Shown here piece after piece: positions 1 to 9,672 of a stretch of 64,000 nt of DNA; position 1 is the stretch's first letter; each line of letters begins with the position of its first letter. The stretch spans positions 62,001-126,000 of the forward strand of contig JABFRT010000027.1 of assembly GCA_013141015.1 (NCBI GenBank), given 5' to 3'. This DNA comes from Hyphomicrobium sp. (GTDB lineage: Bacteria; Pseudomonadota; Alphaproteobacteria; Rhizobiales; Hyphomicrobiaceae). The notes under the pieces are model-generated. The model was not told the DNA's origin, made no database searches, and saw only the letters and a program-made list of their open reading frames with translations. The translations under genes were made by a program, and so were the position numbers.

Positions 1-1
1 G

Positions 2-1309
2 AGCGAAGAAAATGTCGGTGAAGGTGGCGCGGAGGAATCCGAACAGCCGCAGGATGAGGCATCAGACGGGCAGGATAAGCCCGAGGATGACCAGCAGTCG
101 GACGGTGATTTGTCCGACACAGAAGAAATGACGGACGCCGGCGAAGTCGACGATAGCGACATGGACGACAGCGCGATTGACGAGGACGATGCGCCGTCGC
201 CCTGGCGGCCGAATACCAACATTCTCGATAACCCCGAGGCGTTCGGCTACAAGACGTTTACGCGTGCTTATGACGAAGAAATCGCCGCTGAAGAATTATC
301 GACGCCGGAAGAACTGGAGCGGTTGCGCGCGTTCCTCGATAAGGAATTGAAGACGCTCGCGGCTGTGGTCTCGCGTCTCGCCAATAAACTGCAACGCAAG
401 CTCTTAGCCCAGCAAAATCGGGGTTGGGACTTCGATCTTGATGAAGGCGTGCTGGACGCGGCGCGGCTGACGCGCATCATCACCGACCCGATGCACGCGC
501 TGTCGTTCAAGCGCGAGCGCGATACCGATTTCCGCGATACCGTGGTCACGCTGCTACTCGATAATTCGGGGTCCATGCGTGGCCGCCCCATCATGGTCGC
601 GGCCTGCTGCGCTGATATCCTGGCGCGCACGCTGGAGCGTTGCGGCGTCAAAGTCGAAATCCTAGGCTTCACCACCAAAGCCTGGAAGGGTGGGCAGTCT
701 CGCGAGGAGTGGCTGGCGGCGGGTAAGCCGTCGGGTCCTGGCCGTCTCAATGATTTGCGGCACATCATCTACAAGACGGCGGATGCGCCGATGCGCCGGG
801 CCAAGAATTCGCTGGCGCTGATGATGCGCGAAGGATTGCTCAAAGAGAACATCGACGGCGAGGCGCTGGCCTGGGCGCATGGCCGTTTGGTCAACCGGCC
901 AGAACAGCGCCGCATTCTGATGATGATCTCGGATGGTGCACCGGTCGATGATTCAACCTTGTCCGTCAATTCCGGCAGTTATCTGGAGCAGCACTTGCGC
1001 CAAGTCATCCACGAAATCGAAAACAAATCGCCGGTTGAACTGATCGCTATCGGCATCGGCCATGATGTGACCCGCTATTACCGGCGCGCAGTGACGATCA
1101 CGGACGCCTCGGAACTTGCAGGCGCCATCACCGAAAAGCTGGTGGAGCTGTTTGAGGAAGACGCGCCTGTGAAGGGGGGCCATCTTCGGCAAGCAGCAAA
1201 CGGCGCGTTCATTGATGCACGCGCAGTCACAGCGCATGCGCATCTTGACGGCCGCCTTTGCGAGCGCCGCCTCGCTTGCCTTTGGGTTCGCAGCGCCAGC
1301 GTTGGCTGA
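2..1309 (+). CDS. cobT: Cobaltochelatase subunit CobT, 5' end cut by window edge
   Basis: CobT is the VWA-domain subunit of the aerobic cobaltochelatase; with the AAA+ subunit CobS it powers cobalt insertion by CobN in cobalamin synthesis. The frame is open from the first bases, so the N-terminus lies outside the window. Visible are an acidic Asp/Glu-rich linker, the conserved segment around WRPNTN, and a C-terminal VWA domain with the MIDAS signature DNSGS (about base 560) and the [14 protein letters not shown] block near the end. Family members normally stop shortly after the acidic LFEEDAP region; here the frame runs about 45 more low-similarity residues and overlaps the next gene by about 74 bases. 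That tail is either a real extension or the product of a lost stop or indel. Confidence 0.9.
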   Translation, partial: SEENVGEGGAEESEQPQDEASDGQDKPEDDQQSDGDLSDTEEMTDAGEVDDSDMDDSAIDEDDAPSPWRPNTNILDNPEAFGYKTFTRAYDEEIAAEELSTPEELERLRAFLDKELKTLAAVVSRLANKLQRKLLAQQNRGWDFDLDEGVLDAARLTRIITDPMHALSFKRERDTDFRDTVVTLLLDNSGSMRGRPIMVAACCADILARTLERCGVKVEILGFTTKAWKGGQSREEWLAAGKPSGPGRLNDLRHIIYKTADAPMRRAKNSLALMMREGLLKENIDGEALAWAHGRLVNRPEQRRILMMISDGAPVDDSTLSVNSGSYLEQHLRQVIHEIENKSPVELIAIGIGHDVTRYYRRAVTITDASELAGAITEKLVELFEEDAPVKGGHLRQAANGAFIDARAVTAHAHLDGRLCERRLACLWVRSASVG

Positions 1310-2306
1310 CATCAAGCCAAGCCCGCGCGAGTTGGAGCCGCAGGACATTGCCATCACCGCCGTCCCGTTGACGTCGTTCAGCCGGACCAGCAGCGGCACG
1401 CGCTTCGGCCAACTCGATTTTATCGGCGGCTTAGTTTTGACCGCGCCGGACTCGCGCTTTTTTGGCGGCTGGTCCGGATTGGCGCTTGATGGTGACGGTA
1501 AATCCTTCGTATCCGTTTCCGACAGCGGCGTGTGGCTGACGGGTAAAATCGCCTATGCCAACGGCGTCCCGTCAACGATCACAGACGCGCGCATCGGGCC
1601 GTTGTTGGCGCTCGACGGCAATACGCTGAAACGCAACCGCGACCGCGATGCGGAAGCGGTGGCGCTGGTCAGCGGCACGGTCCGCAACGGGTCGATGATT
1701 GTCAGTTATGAACAGAACAGCCGCCTCGTGCGCTATGACGTGACGCGCGACGGGTTTTCGACCGCGCGCAGCCTTTTGGAAAAGCCGAAGAGTGCTGCCG
1801 GTATGCGCCGCAACAGCGGCTATGAGGCGATGACCGTGATGAAGGGCGGGCCTTACAAAGGTAACGCCATCGCGATCTCGGAACGCTTCTACGACAAGGC
1901 CCGCAATCACACCGGCTGGATCTGGACAGCGCAGGGCCCGCAAGTTTTTCATCTGACCAACATCGGCGATTTCGACGTCACCGATATCGCGAGCCTGGAT
2001 GATGGCACGCTGTTTGTGCTGGAGCGCCGCTTCCGCTGGCTTGAAGGCGTCAAAATGCGCATCCGCCGGATCGAGGCGCGCGATCTCAAATCTGGCACGA
2101 CGGTTGATGGCGATACTCTGATCGACGCCAATCTCGAATATCAGATCGACAATATGGAAGGCTTGGCTGCAACGCGCGGAGCGGCTGGCGAGACCATTCT
2201 GACGCTGATCTCGGACGACAACTTCAATCACTATCTGCAGCGCACGCTGTTGCTGCAATTCGCCTTAAGAGATGTCGAAACAGCAAAAGCCCGGTCGCAG
2301 CGCTAG
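1236..2306 (+). CDS. Secreted esterase-like/phytase-like beta-propeller protein
   Basis: A 356-residue exported protein resembling the esterase-like activity of phytase family (phytase-like domain). The N-terminus from the ATG at 1236 is a classic signal peptide ([13 protein letters not shown]...PALA). Alternative starts are TTG 1212 and ATG 1215, which would place eight or nine extra residues before it. The body has repeated beta-strand motifs such as [20 protein letters not shown] and NMEGLA, typical of this family. It follows cobT and overlaps its 3' end, as commonly seen in related Rhizobiales/Hyphomicrobiales. The substrate is unknown; true phytase activity should not be assumed. Confidence 0.8.
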   Translation: MRILTAAFASAASLAFGFAAPALADIKPSPRELEPQDIAITAVPLTSFSRTSSGTRFGQLDFIGGLVLTAPDSRFFGGWSGLALDGDGKSFVSVSDSGVWLTGKIAYANGVPSTITDARIGPLLALDGNTLKRNRDRDAEAVALVSGTVRNGSMIVSYEQNSRLVRYDVTRDGFSTARSLLEKPKSAAGMRRNSGYEAMTVMKGGPYKGNAIAISERFYDKARNHTGWIWTAQGPQVFHLTNIGDFDVTDIASLDDGTLFVLERRFRWLEGVKMRIRRIEARDLKSGTTVDGDTLIDANLEYQIDNMEGLAATRGAAGETILTLISDDNFNHYLQRTLLLQFALRDVETAKARSQR

Positions 2307-2322
2307 GCCGGACCGGGCTTTT
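2285..2322. terminator. Rho-independent terminator between convergent esterase-like gene and rpmB
   Basis: A perfect 12-bp inverted repeat (AAAAGCCCGGTC at 2285-2296, GACCGGGCTTTT at 2311-2322) spans the stop codon of the upstream plus-strand gene. The arms end in A-tract and T-tract, so it could work for both strands. Confidence 0.75.
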
Positions 2323-2364
2323 GAAATTCAAGAAACGCGTTTGTCTTTACGCGGGCTCTAAGCT

Positions 2365-2661
2365 TTAAGCAGCCTTTGGAGCAGCCTGGGCCTTCAGGAT
2401 CTCGCGCTTCAGCTTCAAGCAATCATCCGACAGAAGCTCGTTCTTGGCCTTGAGCAGGAACGCGTCGAGGCCGCCGCGGTGCTCGACCGTCTTCAGCGCG
2501 CGGGCTGAAACGCGCAGACGCACCTTCTTGCCGAGCACGTCGCTCATCAAGGTGACGTTGCACAGGTTGGGGCGGAACGTGCGCCGGGTCTTGTTGATTG
2601 CATGGCTCTTGCGGTTGCCGGCCAGCGGCAACGTGCCCATGAGATCGCAACGCCTCGTCAT
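2365..2661 (-). CDS. rpmB: 50S ribosomal protein L28
   Basis: A 98-residue large-subunit ribosomal protein. The start at 2661 gives [10 protein letters not shown], matching the L28 N-terminus (M-x-RRC-x-L-x-G), followed by [15 protein letters not shown] and [17 protein letters not shown], both hallmark blocks. The frame is open a further 21 bases upstream, but a purine-rich ribosome binding site (GAGGGAGA) sits just before 2661. It is convergent with the esterase-like gene and divergent from the DUF3108 gene. Confidence 0.97.
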   Translation of the reverse strand: MTRRCDLMGTLPLAGNRKSHAINKTRRTFRPNLCNVTLMSDVLGKKVRLRVSARALKTVEHRGGLDAFLLKAKNELLSDDCLKLKREILKAQAAPKAA

Positions 2662-2773
2662 AACTGTCTCCCTCGCCGCCAAGCGCTGATCGTGCGCTGG
2701 GGTCCAACCGTCGATGCGGTTTTGCTAAAAAAATGCGCCCCGGAGGCGGCTGCCAACGGGGACTTGGGCTTCG

Positions 2774-2779
2774 TATAAT
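2774..2779 (+). promoter_or_regulatory. Possible -10 element upstream of DUF3108 gene
   Basis: A TATAAT hexamer lies in the 283-bp divergent gap between rpmB and the DUF3108 gene. Only a weak -35 match (CTGCCA at 2750-2755, 18-bp spacer) is present, so this is tentative. Confidence 0.3.
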
Positions 2780-2944
2780 GGAGGTCGCTTGAGCCCGTCA
2801 AGTCGTACAGGCGCCGCAATGCCAAGAGTTTGGCCGCAAAAGCGGTTTTTCGCAAGGCTCCGAGCCCTTGGGGCCAAACATTCGACGCAAATCCAGCCTA
2901 CCGCAGTGCGTCTAGACGCGGCCACCGGGGAGCCAAAGAATATT

Positions 2945-3799
2945 ATGCGTTTTCAATCGCTTGAGCGTAAATGCGGTCGCCTTTGCTTAGCCCTCGCCGC
3001 CGCCGCTCTGCCAGCCATGGCCGGTGCGGCCGCCGCGGCGGAGGCCAGCTGGCCGTCAACCGTTGCCGCCAAGTACAAGCTGCATTTCGGCGGCTTCGAG
3101 GTTGGCAGCTATAAGTTTCAGTCGAAATCCGATGGCAAAAGCTACGCCACGACCGGAAGCGCCGAAGTCTCGGCCTTATTTGGCGCGTTCAAGTGGAAGG
3201 GTGGCATCGAAAGCAGCGGCACGCTTGAGCCTAAGGCCCCGCGCCCCGCCGCCTATCAGTTGAATTTCAAGACCAAGTCGAAAATCGGCTCGGTCACGCT
3301 TGGCTTTGATAGGGACGCTGTGAAAACGGTGGCTCTCGTGCCATCAAAGCCGCCGCACCCCGACGCGGTTCCAGTCAAGCCAGAGCACCTCAAGGGCGTA
3401 TTTGACCCGATGTCGTCAATCTTGGCTATGACCCATGCCGGTGGCGGCAACCCGTGCGAACGGACGATCCCGATTTTTGACGGCAAGGTACGCTTCAATC
3501 TGGTCATGTCGGCCAAGGGTGAGGAGCGCCTGAAAGAAGATAAGCCCTCCGGCCAGCCGACGCTACTCAAGGTGTGCAAAGTCAAGTACGTGCCGTTGGC
3601 TGGCCACAAGCCCAAGGATTTCGCCAAGCCGTGGGTTGACTATGACGGCATGGAAATCGCGCTGCGTCCGGTGCCATCGGCCAACATCTTCGTGCCCTAC
3701 AAGGTAACCATCCCGACAACGCTGGGGTCAGCCGTCATGACCGCCGAGAGCGTCAACATCACATCGGCCAATAATACGCAAATTGCCCTGACCCAATAA
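2945..3799 (+). CDS. Secreted DUF3108 domain protein
   Basis: A 284-residue exported protein of the DUF3108 family. The chosen ATG 2945 puts a hydrophobic signal sequence ending AGAAAAAEA at the N-terminus; an upstream in-frame extension from 2789 would bury it. The sequence matches the family pattern: YKLHFGGFEVGSYKF near the start, FDPMSSIL and a paired Cys (PCERTIPIFDG and LLKVCKVKY) in the middle, and IPTTLGSAVMTAESVNI near the end. The cellular role is unknown, probably periplasmic or envelope. It lies between rpmB and the SUV3-like helicase, a recurrent alphaproteobacterial order. Confidence 0.82.
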   Translation: MRFQSLERKCGRLCLALAAAALPAMAGAAAAAEASWPSTVAAKYKLHFGGFEVGSYKFQSKSDGKSYATTGSAEVSALFGAFKWKGGIESSGTLEPKAPRPAAYQLNFKTKSKIGSVTLGFDRDAVKTVALVPSKPPHPDAVPVKPEHLKGVFDPMSSILAMTHAGGGNPCERTIPIFDGKVRFNLVMSAKGEERLKEDKPSGQPTLLKVCKVKYVPLAGHKPKDFAKPWVDYDGMEIALRPVPSANIFVPYKVTIPTTLGSAVMTAESVNITSANNTQIALTQ

Positions 3800-3838
3800 G
3801 TCCAAAGCAAAAGGGGGCTCGACGATAGAGAACTGGTT

Positions 3839-3908
3839 CTCCGGCGCGGCAGGCAATAAGTCCTTGATCTGTCGCGCTGGCTCTGCAATGCCAGGGGACG
3901 AGCCGGAG
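3839..3908 (+). ncRNA. Possible structured leader upstream of the helicase gene
   Basis: The 126-base leader of the helicase gene can fold by hand into a three-way junction. Closing stem: CTCCGGC 3839-3845 with GCCGGAG 3902-3908. Arm one: 3846-3852 with 3869-3875 (7 bp, one G-U). Arm two: 3877-3881 with 3890-3894 (5 bp). The helicase start codon is 18 bases downstream. No known riboswitch class was recognised. Confidence 0.25.
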
Positions 3909-3925
3909 TAAGAGGGCAGTTCTAT

Positions 3926-6900
3926 ATGGCCAGTGATTTCGAAGCCCGCATCCGCAACGTCACCGCGGTGCTTGGGCCAACGAATACCGGCAAAACTCAT
4001 CTCGCGATCGAGCGCATGCTGGGCCACGAAAGCGGCATGATCGGCTTGCCGCTGCGCCTGCTGGCGCGCGAGGTGTACGACAAGGTCAAGGCCCGCGTCG
4101 GCGCTGACCAAGTGGCGCTGATAACAGGCGAAGAGAAGATCAAGCCGGACAAGGCGCGCTATTGGGTTTCGACCGTTGAAGCCATGCCGCGCGATATCGA
4201 TGTGGCGTTTCTCGCCATCGATGAAATCCAGTTGTGTGGCGACCCTGAGCGCGGACACGTGTTCACAGACCGTTTGCTGCATGCGCGCGGGCGGTCTGAA
4301 ACGCTTCTGCTTGGCGCGCAAACAATGCGCGAAGCGATCAATGATCTTATCCCTGGCGCCAACTTCATCGCCCGTCCGCGTCTGTCGAAGCTGACCTACA
4401 GCGGCGAGAAAAAAATCACCCGGCTGCCGGCGCGCTCAGCCATCGTCGCGTTTTCGACCCAGGACGTCTATTCGATTGCCGAGCTGATCCGCCGTCAGCG
4501 CGGTGGCGCGGCTGTGGTGCTCGGTGCGTTGTCGCCACGCACCCGCAACGCGCAAGTTGAGCTGTATCAGTCGGGCGACGTTGAGTTCATCGTCGCAACC
4601 GACGCGATTGGCATGGGCCTCAATCTTGACGTCGATCACGTCGCGTTCTCAGCGACCCGCAAGTTCGACGGTCAAAATCATCGCAACTTGACGGCGGGTG
4701 AAATTGGCCAGATCGCCGGCCGCGCCGGGCGCTACATGAACGACGGCACCTTCGGCGTCACGGGCGGCGCCGACCCGCTTGATCCCGATCTCGTCGAGCG
4801 CCTCGAAGGCCATAGTTTCGATAGCGTGCGCCTGCTGCAATGGCGCAACCGCAAATTGGACTTCGGCTCGCTCGACCGTCTTTACGACAGCCTGAAAGAG
4901 ATGCCGCGCGAAAACCGGCTGGCACGGGCCCGCACCGCTGACGATTTGGCAGCTTTGGAAGCTGCAATGGCAGATCGCGAGATCGTCGCTATTGCTTCGA
5001 CGCCCGCGGCAGTTGCAAAATTGTGGGATGTCTGCCAAGTCCCGGATTACCGCAAAATATCCGGCCAGACCCACAACGAACTGGTCGGAACACTTTACAA
5101 GTTTGTTGCCCAAGGTTCGGGATGTATTCCGGAAGATTGGTTTGCCAAGCAAGTTGCTCTGGCGGACCGGACGGATGGGGATATAGATACGCTCGCGACG
5201 CGGATCGCGCACATTCGCACATGGACGTTCGTCGCCAACCGTCCGGACTGGTTGCAAGACCCAGGACATTGGCAGGCTCGCACAAGGGCCATTGAAGATA
5301 GTCTTTCCGACGCCCTGCACGAGCGTTTGACACAACGCTTTGTAGACCGCCGGACCAGCGCACTGATGAAGGGCATGAGAGACAAAGACGAACTCAACGC
5401 CGATATCGCCGAGGATGGCGCGATTACCGTCGAAAACCATTTCGTCGGCCGGCTCAAAGGATTCCGCTTCACGCACGATACGGCTGAAGAGGGTATTCAC
5501 GGCAAAGCCACCCGGCAAGCGGCAACGCAGGTGCTGACGCGCGAGCTTGGCATGCGGGCACGCCGCGTGGCGGCAGCGCCCAACGACGCGTTCAAAGTAA
5601 CGCGCGACGCCCGGGTGCTATGGCGCGACGATGAGATCGCAACGCTTGAGGCGGCTGACGATCCGCTGGCGCCGTCGATCACGCTGCTGGTTGACGAGAA
5701 CCTGAGCGAAGCCGACCGCGAGAAAGTGCTCGCACGGTTGCAGACGTGGCTAAAGGACATCGTGGCCGAGAAGTTGAAGCCGTTGGCAGAAATGTCGGCT
5801 GCCGCTGATCTGCAGGGTTTGGCGCGCGGCATTGCGTTCCGCTTGAAGGAAAACTTCGGCGTACTGAAGCGCGATACGGTGGCCGACGAAATTAACGCGC
5901 TCGATCAGGCGGCACGCGCCGATTTGCGCAAGTATGGTCTGCGTTTTGGCGCGTTCAATATCTTCTTCCCGGTCATGCTGAAGCCGGCCGCCGCTGATCT
6001 GGCGGCAACGCTTTGGCTGTTGAAGAATCCGATTCCGGCTGCCGCCGACGGCAGCGCTGGGCCGCAGCCGCAGTTGCCGCGCCCCGGCTTGACGTCGGTT
6101 GCGGCTGACCCAGCGACGCCGGACGCGCTCTATCGCGCCAACGGCTTCCACTTGTGCGGTCCGCGCGCCGTGCGCCTCGATATTCTCGAGCGCCTCGCCG
6201 ATCTCATACGTCCGCTGTTGGCGTTTCGCTTAAAGCCCGATCAGCCGGCAACACCGCCCAAGGGCTCGACCGGCGACGGCGGGTTCCGCGCTACCGACGA
6301 CATGATGTCGATCCTTGGCTGCTCGGCGGATGAACTCGGCAATGTTTTGAAGGCGCTCGGCTTCCGCTTGGAACGCCGGCTTGTTGTCGAGGCAAAGGCC
6401 AGCGCCGCTGTTGAGGCGGTTGCACCAGCAGTTGAGCCTGCGTGTGAAGTCACGGCAGTTGCCGCTGCTGCTGAGCCGGTTGCAGAACAAGAAGCCGATA
6501 CTGTTGTGGTGGAAGCGGCTGCGACGGAAGCCGTGCCGGCTGAGGTCATCGCGGCTGACGCACCTCCGGCATCTGCTGAAGGCGCCGCCGTTGAGGCCGC
6601 CAAGGCCGAGGAAAAGTTCGAAGACATCTGGCGTCCGCGCCGTCATCCGCGCGCCGAACGTCCGCACAATCGCGAACATCAAAACCGGCGGGACAATAAC
6701 CGCGGACGCAATCGTCATGCGGGAGCCGGTGCGAGTGCTGCGGCGGCAACGGCTGGTGAAGGCGACGTCGCCGCGCAAGCATCGCCGTCACCTGATGCAA
6801 CGCCCGGTGCAAAAGCCGATCAGCGGCCGGATCACCGTCAAAATCGCGGTCCGCGCCGCGAGCGGCACAGCGGCGGCAATCGCGATGGTGCGGCCGCGCA

Positions 6901-7204
6901 GGGCGCGGGCAACGCCGCCAAGCCGGATCAGCGCGGCGAAGGTCCGCGCCCCGGCAAGCCGGGTGGTGGCTATCAAGGCAAGCCTGGTGGTGGTCACGGT
7001 GGAGGTCAACGCGGCGACCGTCCGCGCGAAGGTGGCCGTGGAGATCGCGGGCCAGATCGCGCCAAGCGTGATGATTTCCGCCGTCAGCCCGAAGTCATTT
7101 CGGCCGCGCCGCCGAAGCGCGCGGGCATCGACCCGGATTCGCCATTTGCCAAGCTCGCGGCGCTCAAAGCCAACATGGACAAGCGCGGCGACGGTCCTGG
7201 ATAG
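3926..7204 (+). CDS. SUV3-like superfamily 2 RNA helicase with basic RG-rich tail
   Basis: A 1092-residue ATP-dependent helicase resembling mitochondrial SUV3/alphaproteobacterial helicase-related proteins, likely acting in RNA turnover. Walker A is GPTNTGKT (residues 17-24), the DEIQ box is at 99-102, and motif VI reads QIAGRAGRY near residue 265. After the helicase core comes an Ala/Glu/Val-rich linker (about 795-890), then a basic Arg/Asn/His/Gly-rich tail (about 895-1050, repeated RG and NR motifs) typical of disordered RNA-binding regions. The family is usually 900-1150 residues. It heads the helicase, S4, fdxA group; the following S4 RNA-binding gene starts 24-36 bases on. Confidence 0.88.
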   Translation: MASDFEARIRNVTAVLGPTNTGKTHLAIERMLGHESGMIGLPLRLLAREVYDKVKARVGADQVALITGEEKIKPDKARYWVSTVEAMPRDIDVAFLAIDEIQLCGDPERGHVFTDRLLHARGRSETLLLGAQTMREAINDLIPGANFIARPRLSKLTYSGEKKITRLPARSAIVAFSTQDVYSIAELIRRQRGGAAVVLGALSPRTRNAQVELYQSGDVEFIVATDAIGMGLNLDVDHVAFSATRKFDGQNHRNLTAGEIGQIAGRAGRYMNDGTFGVTGGADPLDPDLVERLEGHSFDSVRLLQWRNRKLDFGSLDRLYDSLKEMPRENRLARARTADDLAALEAAMADREIVAIASTPAAVAKLWDVCQVPDYRKISGQTHNELVGTLYKFVAQGSGCIPEDWFAKQVALADRTDGDIDTLATRIAHIRTWTFVANRPDWLQDPGHWQARTRAIEDSLSDALHERLTQRFVDRRTSALMKGMRDKDELNADIAEDGAITVENHFVGRLKGFRFTHDTAEEGIHGKATRQAATQVLTRELGMRARRVAAAPNDAFKVTRDARVLWRDDEIATLEAADDPLAPSITLLVDENLSEADREKVLARLQTWLKDIVAEKLKPLAEMSAAADLQGLARGIAFRLKENFGVLKRDTVADEINALDQAARADLRKYGLRFGAFNIFFPVMLKPAAADLAATLWLLKNPIPAAADGSAGPQPQLPRPGLTSVAADPATPDALYRANGFHLCGPRAVRLDILERLADLIRPLLAFRLKPDQPATPPKGSTGDGGFRATDDMMSILGCSADELGNVLKALGFRLERRLVVEAKASAAVEAVAPAVEPACEVTAVAAAAEPVAEQEADTVVVEAAATEAVPAEVIAADAPPASAEGAAVEAAKAEEKFEDIWRPRRHPRAERPHNREHQNRRDNNRGRNRHAGAGASAAAATAGEGDVAAQASPSPDATPGAKADQRPDHRQNRGPRRERHSGGNRDGAAAQGAGNAAKPDQRGEGPRPGKPGGGYQGKPGGGHGGGQRGDRPREGGRGDRGPDRAKRDDFRRQPEVISAAPPKRAGIDPDSPFAKLAALKANMDKRGDGPG

Positions 7205-7240
7205 AGGTAGCTTCAAGGTCGGTTTGCGGTGAAGGCTGGC

Positions 7241-7687
7241 ATGCCAAGCAATGCGGTCGCTGCAGCGGTGCAGGAGCAGCGGCTTGATCAGTGGATGTGG
7301 TTTGCGCGGCTGACGAAGTCGCGGACCTTGGCGCAGGCTGAGATTGAGCGCGGCAAAGTGCGCGTCAACGGCGTAAAGGCAGGCAGGCCCAGCCAGCCGG
7401 TTAAGCCGGGGGATGTGCTGACGGTGGCGTCGGGCCCCCGTGTCCGGCTGATAACCGTAAAAGGTATCGGGACCCGTCGCGGCCCTGCGACCGAGGCGCA
7501 AGCTCTCTATGAGGAATTGACACCCGTAGCGGATCGGACCAAATCATCGGCCAAGACTGGATCGTTTGGTGGGGACCCTCTTATCGACGGTTTGGCAACG
7601 GCGGTCCGGCCGACAGGCGCGGGCCGTCCAACGAAGCGCGAGCGGCGCGATACCGAGCGATTGAAAAATCGCTTTCGGGAAAGCTGA
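7241..7687 (+). CDS. S4 domain RNA-binding protein, Hsp15 (HslR)-like
   Basis: A 148-residue protein (ATG 7241; GTG 7229 would add four residues) with one S4 RNA-binding domain: [18 protein letters not shown], then a Gly-rich turn [14 protein letters not shown] and VKPGDVLTV. Hsp15-type proteins bind free 50S subunits with stalled nascent chains; that role is carried over from the family. The C-terminus is Arg/Lys-rich ([20 protein letters not shown]), as in most members. It sits directly behind the SUV3-like helicase and before the ferredoxin gene. Confidence 0.85.
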   Translation: MPSNAVAAAVQEQRLDQWMWFARLTKSRTLAQAEIERGKVRVNGVKAGRPSQPVKPGDVLTVASGPRVRLITVKGIGTRRGPATEAQALYEELTPVADRTKSSAKTGSFGGDPLIDGLATAVRPTGAGRPTKRERRDTERLKNRFRES

Positions 7688-7763
7688 TGGCGCTGGAATA
7701 CGTATCACTCCAACGGCGTGCCGGATTGGCAGCGCCACAGCCGGGACTGCGGCCAGGATAAGC

Positions 7764-8102
7764 ATGACCTATATCGTCAATGACAAATGCATTAAGTGCA
7801 AATACACCGATTGCGTTGAGGTCTGCCCGGTCGATTGCTTTTATGAAGGCGAGAACATGCTCGTCATTCATCCGGACGAGTGCATCGATTGCGGCGTCTG
7901 CGAGCCCGAGTGCCCTGTCGATGCAATCAAGCCCGATACGGAACCCAACGTTGAGAAGTGGCTGGAGCTCAATCGGAAGTACGCCGAGACATGGCCAAAC
8001 ATCACAGCAAAGAAGGCCGCCTTGGGTGACGCCGACGCGCACAAGGATGAAACTGGCAAATTCGAAAAATATTTCTCAACTGAGCCTGGGTCTGGAGATT
8101 GA
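7764..8102 (+). CDS. fdxA: Seven-iron ferredoxin FdxA
   Basis: A 112-residue 3Fe-4S/4Fe-4S ferredoxin. The N-terminus [17 protein letters not shown] carries the first cluster ligands with the spaced Cys set [17 protein letters not shown]; the second motif [14 protein letters not shown] supplies the 4Fe-4S cluster. The roughly 50-residue C-terminal extension (WPNITAKK...) matches the Azotobacter FdI type. It is a soluble electron carrier; the partner is not evident from context. It lies in the conserved S4-fdxA-carD order. Confidence 0.95.
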   Translation: MTYIVNDKCIKCKYTDCVEVCPVDCFYEGENMLVIHPDECIDCGVCEPECPVDAIKPDTEPNVEKWLELNRKYAETWPNITAKKAALGDADAHKDETGKFEKYFSTEPGSGD

Positions 8103-8594
8103 GAGCATAATATTCTCTTGTGCCACCGTTGGTAACTAAGATATGCCTTCGAAGCTCGGCTTTGCTTCGGCAACTTAATGCTGTTTTTTAAGCTCCACCA
8201 GAGTGTCTCAGCCCGCCTCCCTTCAATTCCCGTCAAGACTGTGTTAGGATGGGGTTGTGATGGCGTTAAGTGAGCACAAATCCAAAACGGCCGTGAACAA
8301 AAGAGGGATGCCCAGCTCTGACGGGTTTTTCTCAATAAATCGACGTGGGGCGTCGAAGGGCCAAGTCAGAGCCGGTCAGGATTTGAAGAACTAGGCCAAT
8401 ACGAGCGCGCAGGAGACGGCCTTTCATAGAAGGAAGGCGGCGTCGAGTGCGCGTGTGTCGGCGGACGGTGAGGGTTTCCACACCGGACGATCAACGACCG
8501 GTTGTGTGCTGTGCAGTTGTGTACTGTGTGAGTACTTCCCGGAGCATGGGTTCGCCGGCAGAAAAGCCGGACGAACTTTGTACGCTGGAGTGAG
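8103..8594. other. 492-bp intergenic region before carD
   Basis: No convincing gene. It holds a nested inverted repeat: GCTCTGAC 8315-8322 with GTCAGAGC 8365-8372 encloses a CGACG/CGTCG hairpin at 8341-8355. A short GAAGC/GCTTC hairpin follows fdxA near 8149-8166. The promoter for carD is presumably here, but no clean -35/-10 pair was found. Confidence 0.5.
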
Positions 8595-9659
8595 ATGATC
8601 GAAATGGCTCAGAAGAAGAAAGTCGCTGCCCCCACCAAGTCCGCCGCCAAAGAGGCGCCGCGCAAGGTTCCGGCCGCGAAGGTTGCTGCCGCCCCCCTCA
8701 AGACTTCCAAGCCCGCCGTTAAAGTTGCCGCTGCTGTGAAGCCTGCTGCCGCTCACCCGGTCAAGCCAGCCGTTGCTGCGCCGAAGGTCAAGGCTCACGC
8801 CCCAGCCGTTGCCGCCCCGGCCAAGCCTGCCGCGACAGCCGCGAAAAAGCCGGCCGCTCACACTGCGCCTCACAAGGCCGCAGAGAAGATCGACCTTGCG
8901 CCGAAGAAGATTGTTGCGCCTCAGCACGTGATTAAGCCGGTCTCGTCGGCTGCCCATCGCGCAATAACGGCTGCTGTGCAAAAGCCTGTCGGGCAAAAGC
9001 TGACAGCGCCACTTGCTGGCCCCGCGCCGGCCGCGGCACTGTCGCCGAAGGCTGTTGCTGAAAAGGCTGCCGCTGCCCGCCAGATCCTGGCTGTGCAGAA
9101 AAAGCCTGTCAGCCAACGCCATGGCTTCAAAGCCAATGAATTCGTAGTTTACCCGGCGCACGGCGTCGGCCGGATCGTCGGGATCGAAGAGCAGGAAATC
9201 GCGGGCATGTCCCTCGAACTGTTCGTGATCACGTTCGACAAGGAAAAACTGACGCTGCGCGTGCCAACTGGCAAACTCGCATCCGTCGGGATGCGCAAGC
9301 TTGCCGATGACGGTGTGGTCAAGAAGGCCATGGATACGCTGAAGGGCCGCGCCCGCATCAAGCGGACCATGTGGAGCCGCCGCGCACAGGAATACGTGGC
9401 GAAGATCAACTCGGGCGATCTCGTGTCGATCGCTGAAGTTGTGCGCGACCTGTATCGCTCGGAAGCCCAGCCGGAACAGTCGTACTCCGAGCGTCAGCTC
9501 TATGAGGACGCACTCGACCGCATGGCGCGCGAATTGGCAGCCGTTGAAAAGCTCGATGATCGCGGCGCGATGCAGCGCATCACCGAAGTTCTGTCGAAGA
9601 GCGCCAAGAGCCGCCGTTTGGCTGCCGATGGCGGCGATGCGGTTGTCGAAGCCGCTTAA
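8595..9659 (+). CDS. carD: CarD family transcriptional regulator with Lys/Ala/Pro-rich tail
   Basis: A 354-residue protein. Residues about 173-330 form a standard alphaproteobacterial CarD: RHGFKANEFVVYPAHGVG (RNA polymerase beta-binding domain), then KRTMWSRRAQEY and VVRDLYRSEAQPEQSYSERQ (DNA-contacting helical domain). CarD binds RNA polymerase and stabilises open complexes. Family members are usually near 170-220 residues; here about 170 residues of almost pure Ala, Lys, Pro and Val precede the domain, resembling a histone H1 tail. The codons GCC/GCT/AAG/CCG dominate there. ATG 8595 and ATG 8604 are both possible starts. A start next to the CarD domain cannot be excluded. Confidence 0.9.
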   Translation: MIEMAQKKKVAAPTKSAAKEAPRKVPAAKVAAAPLKTSKPAVKVAAAVKPAAAHPVKPAVAAPKVKAHAPAVAAPAKPAATAAKKPAAHTAPHKAAEKIDLAPKKIVAPQHVIKPVSSAAHRAITAAVQKPVGQKLTAPLAGPAPAAALSPKAVAEKAAAARQILAVQKKPVSQRHGFKANEFVVYPAHGVGRIVGIEEQEIAGMSLELFVITFDKEKLTLRVPTGKLASVGMRKLADDGVVKKAMDTLKGRARIKRTMWSRRAQEYVAKINSGDLVSIAEVVRDLYRSEAQPEQSYSERQLYEDALDRMARELAAVEKLDDRGAMQRITEVLSKSAKSRRLAADGGDAVVEAA

Positions 9660-9672
9660 CGGCCAGCACCGT

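Noticed and set aside
6381-7232. Overlapping plus-strand 283-residue frame in the helicase tail
   Set aside because: Arg-rich artefact of the GC-rich low-complexity tail in another frame.
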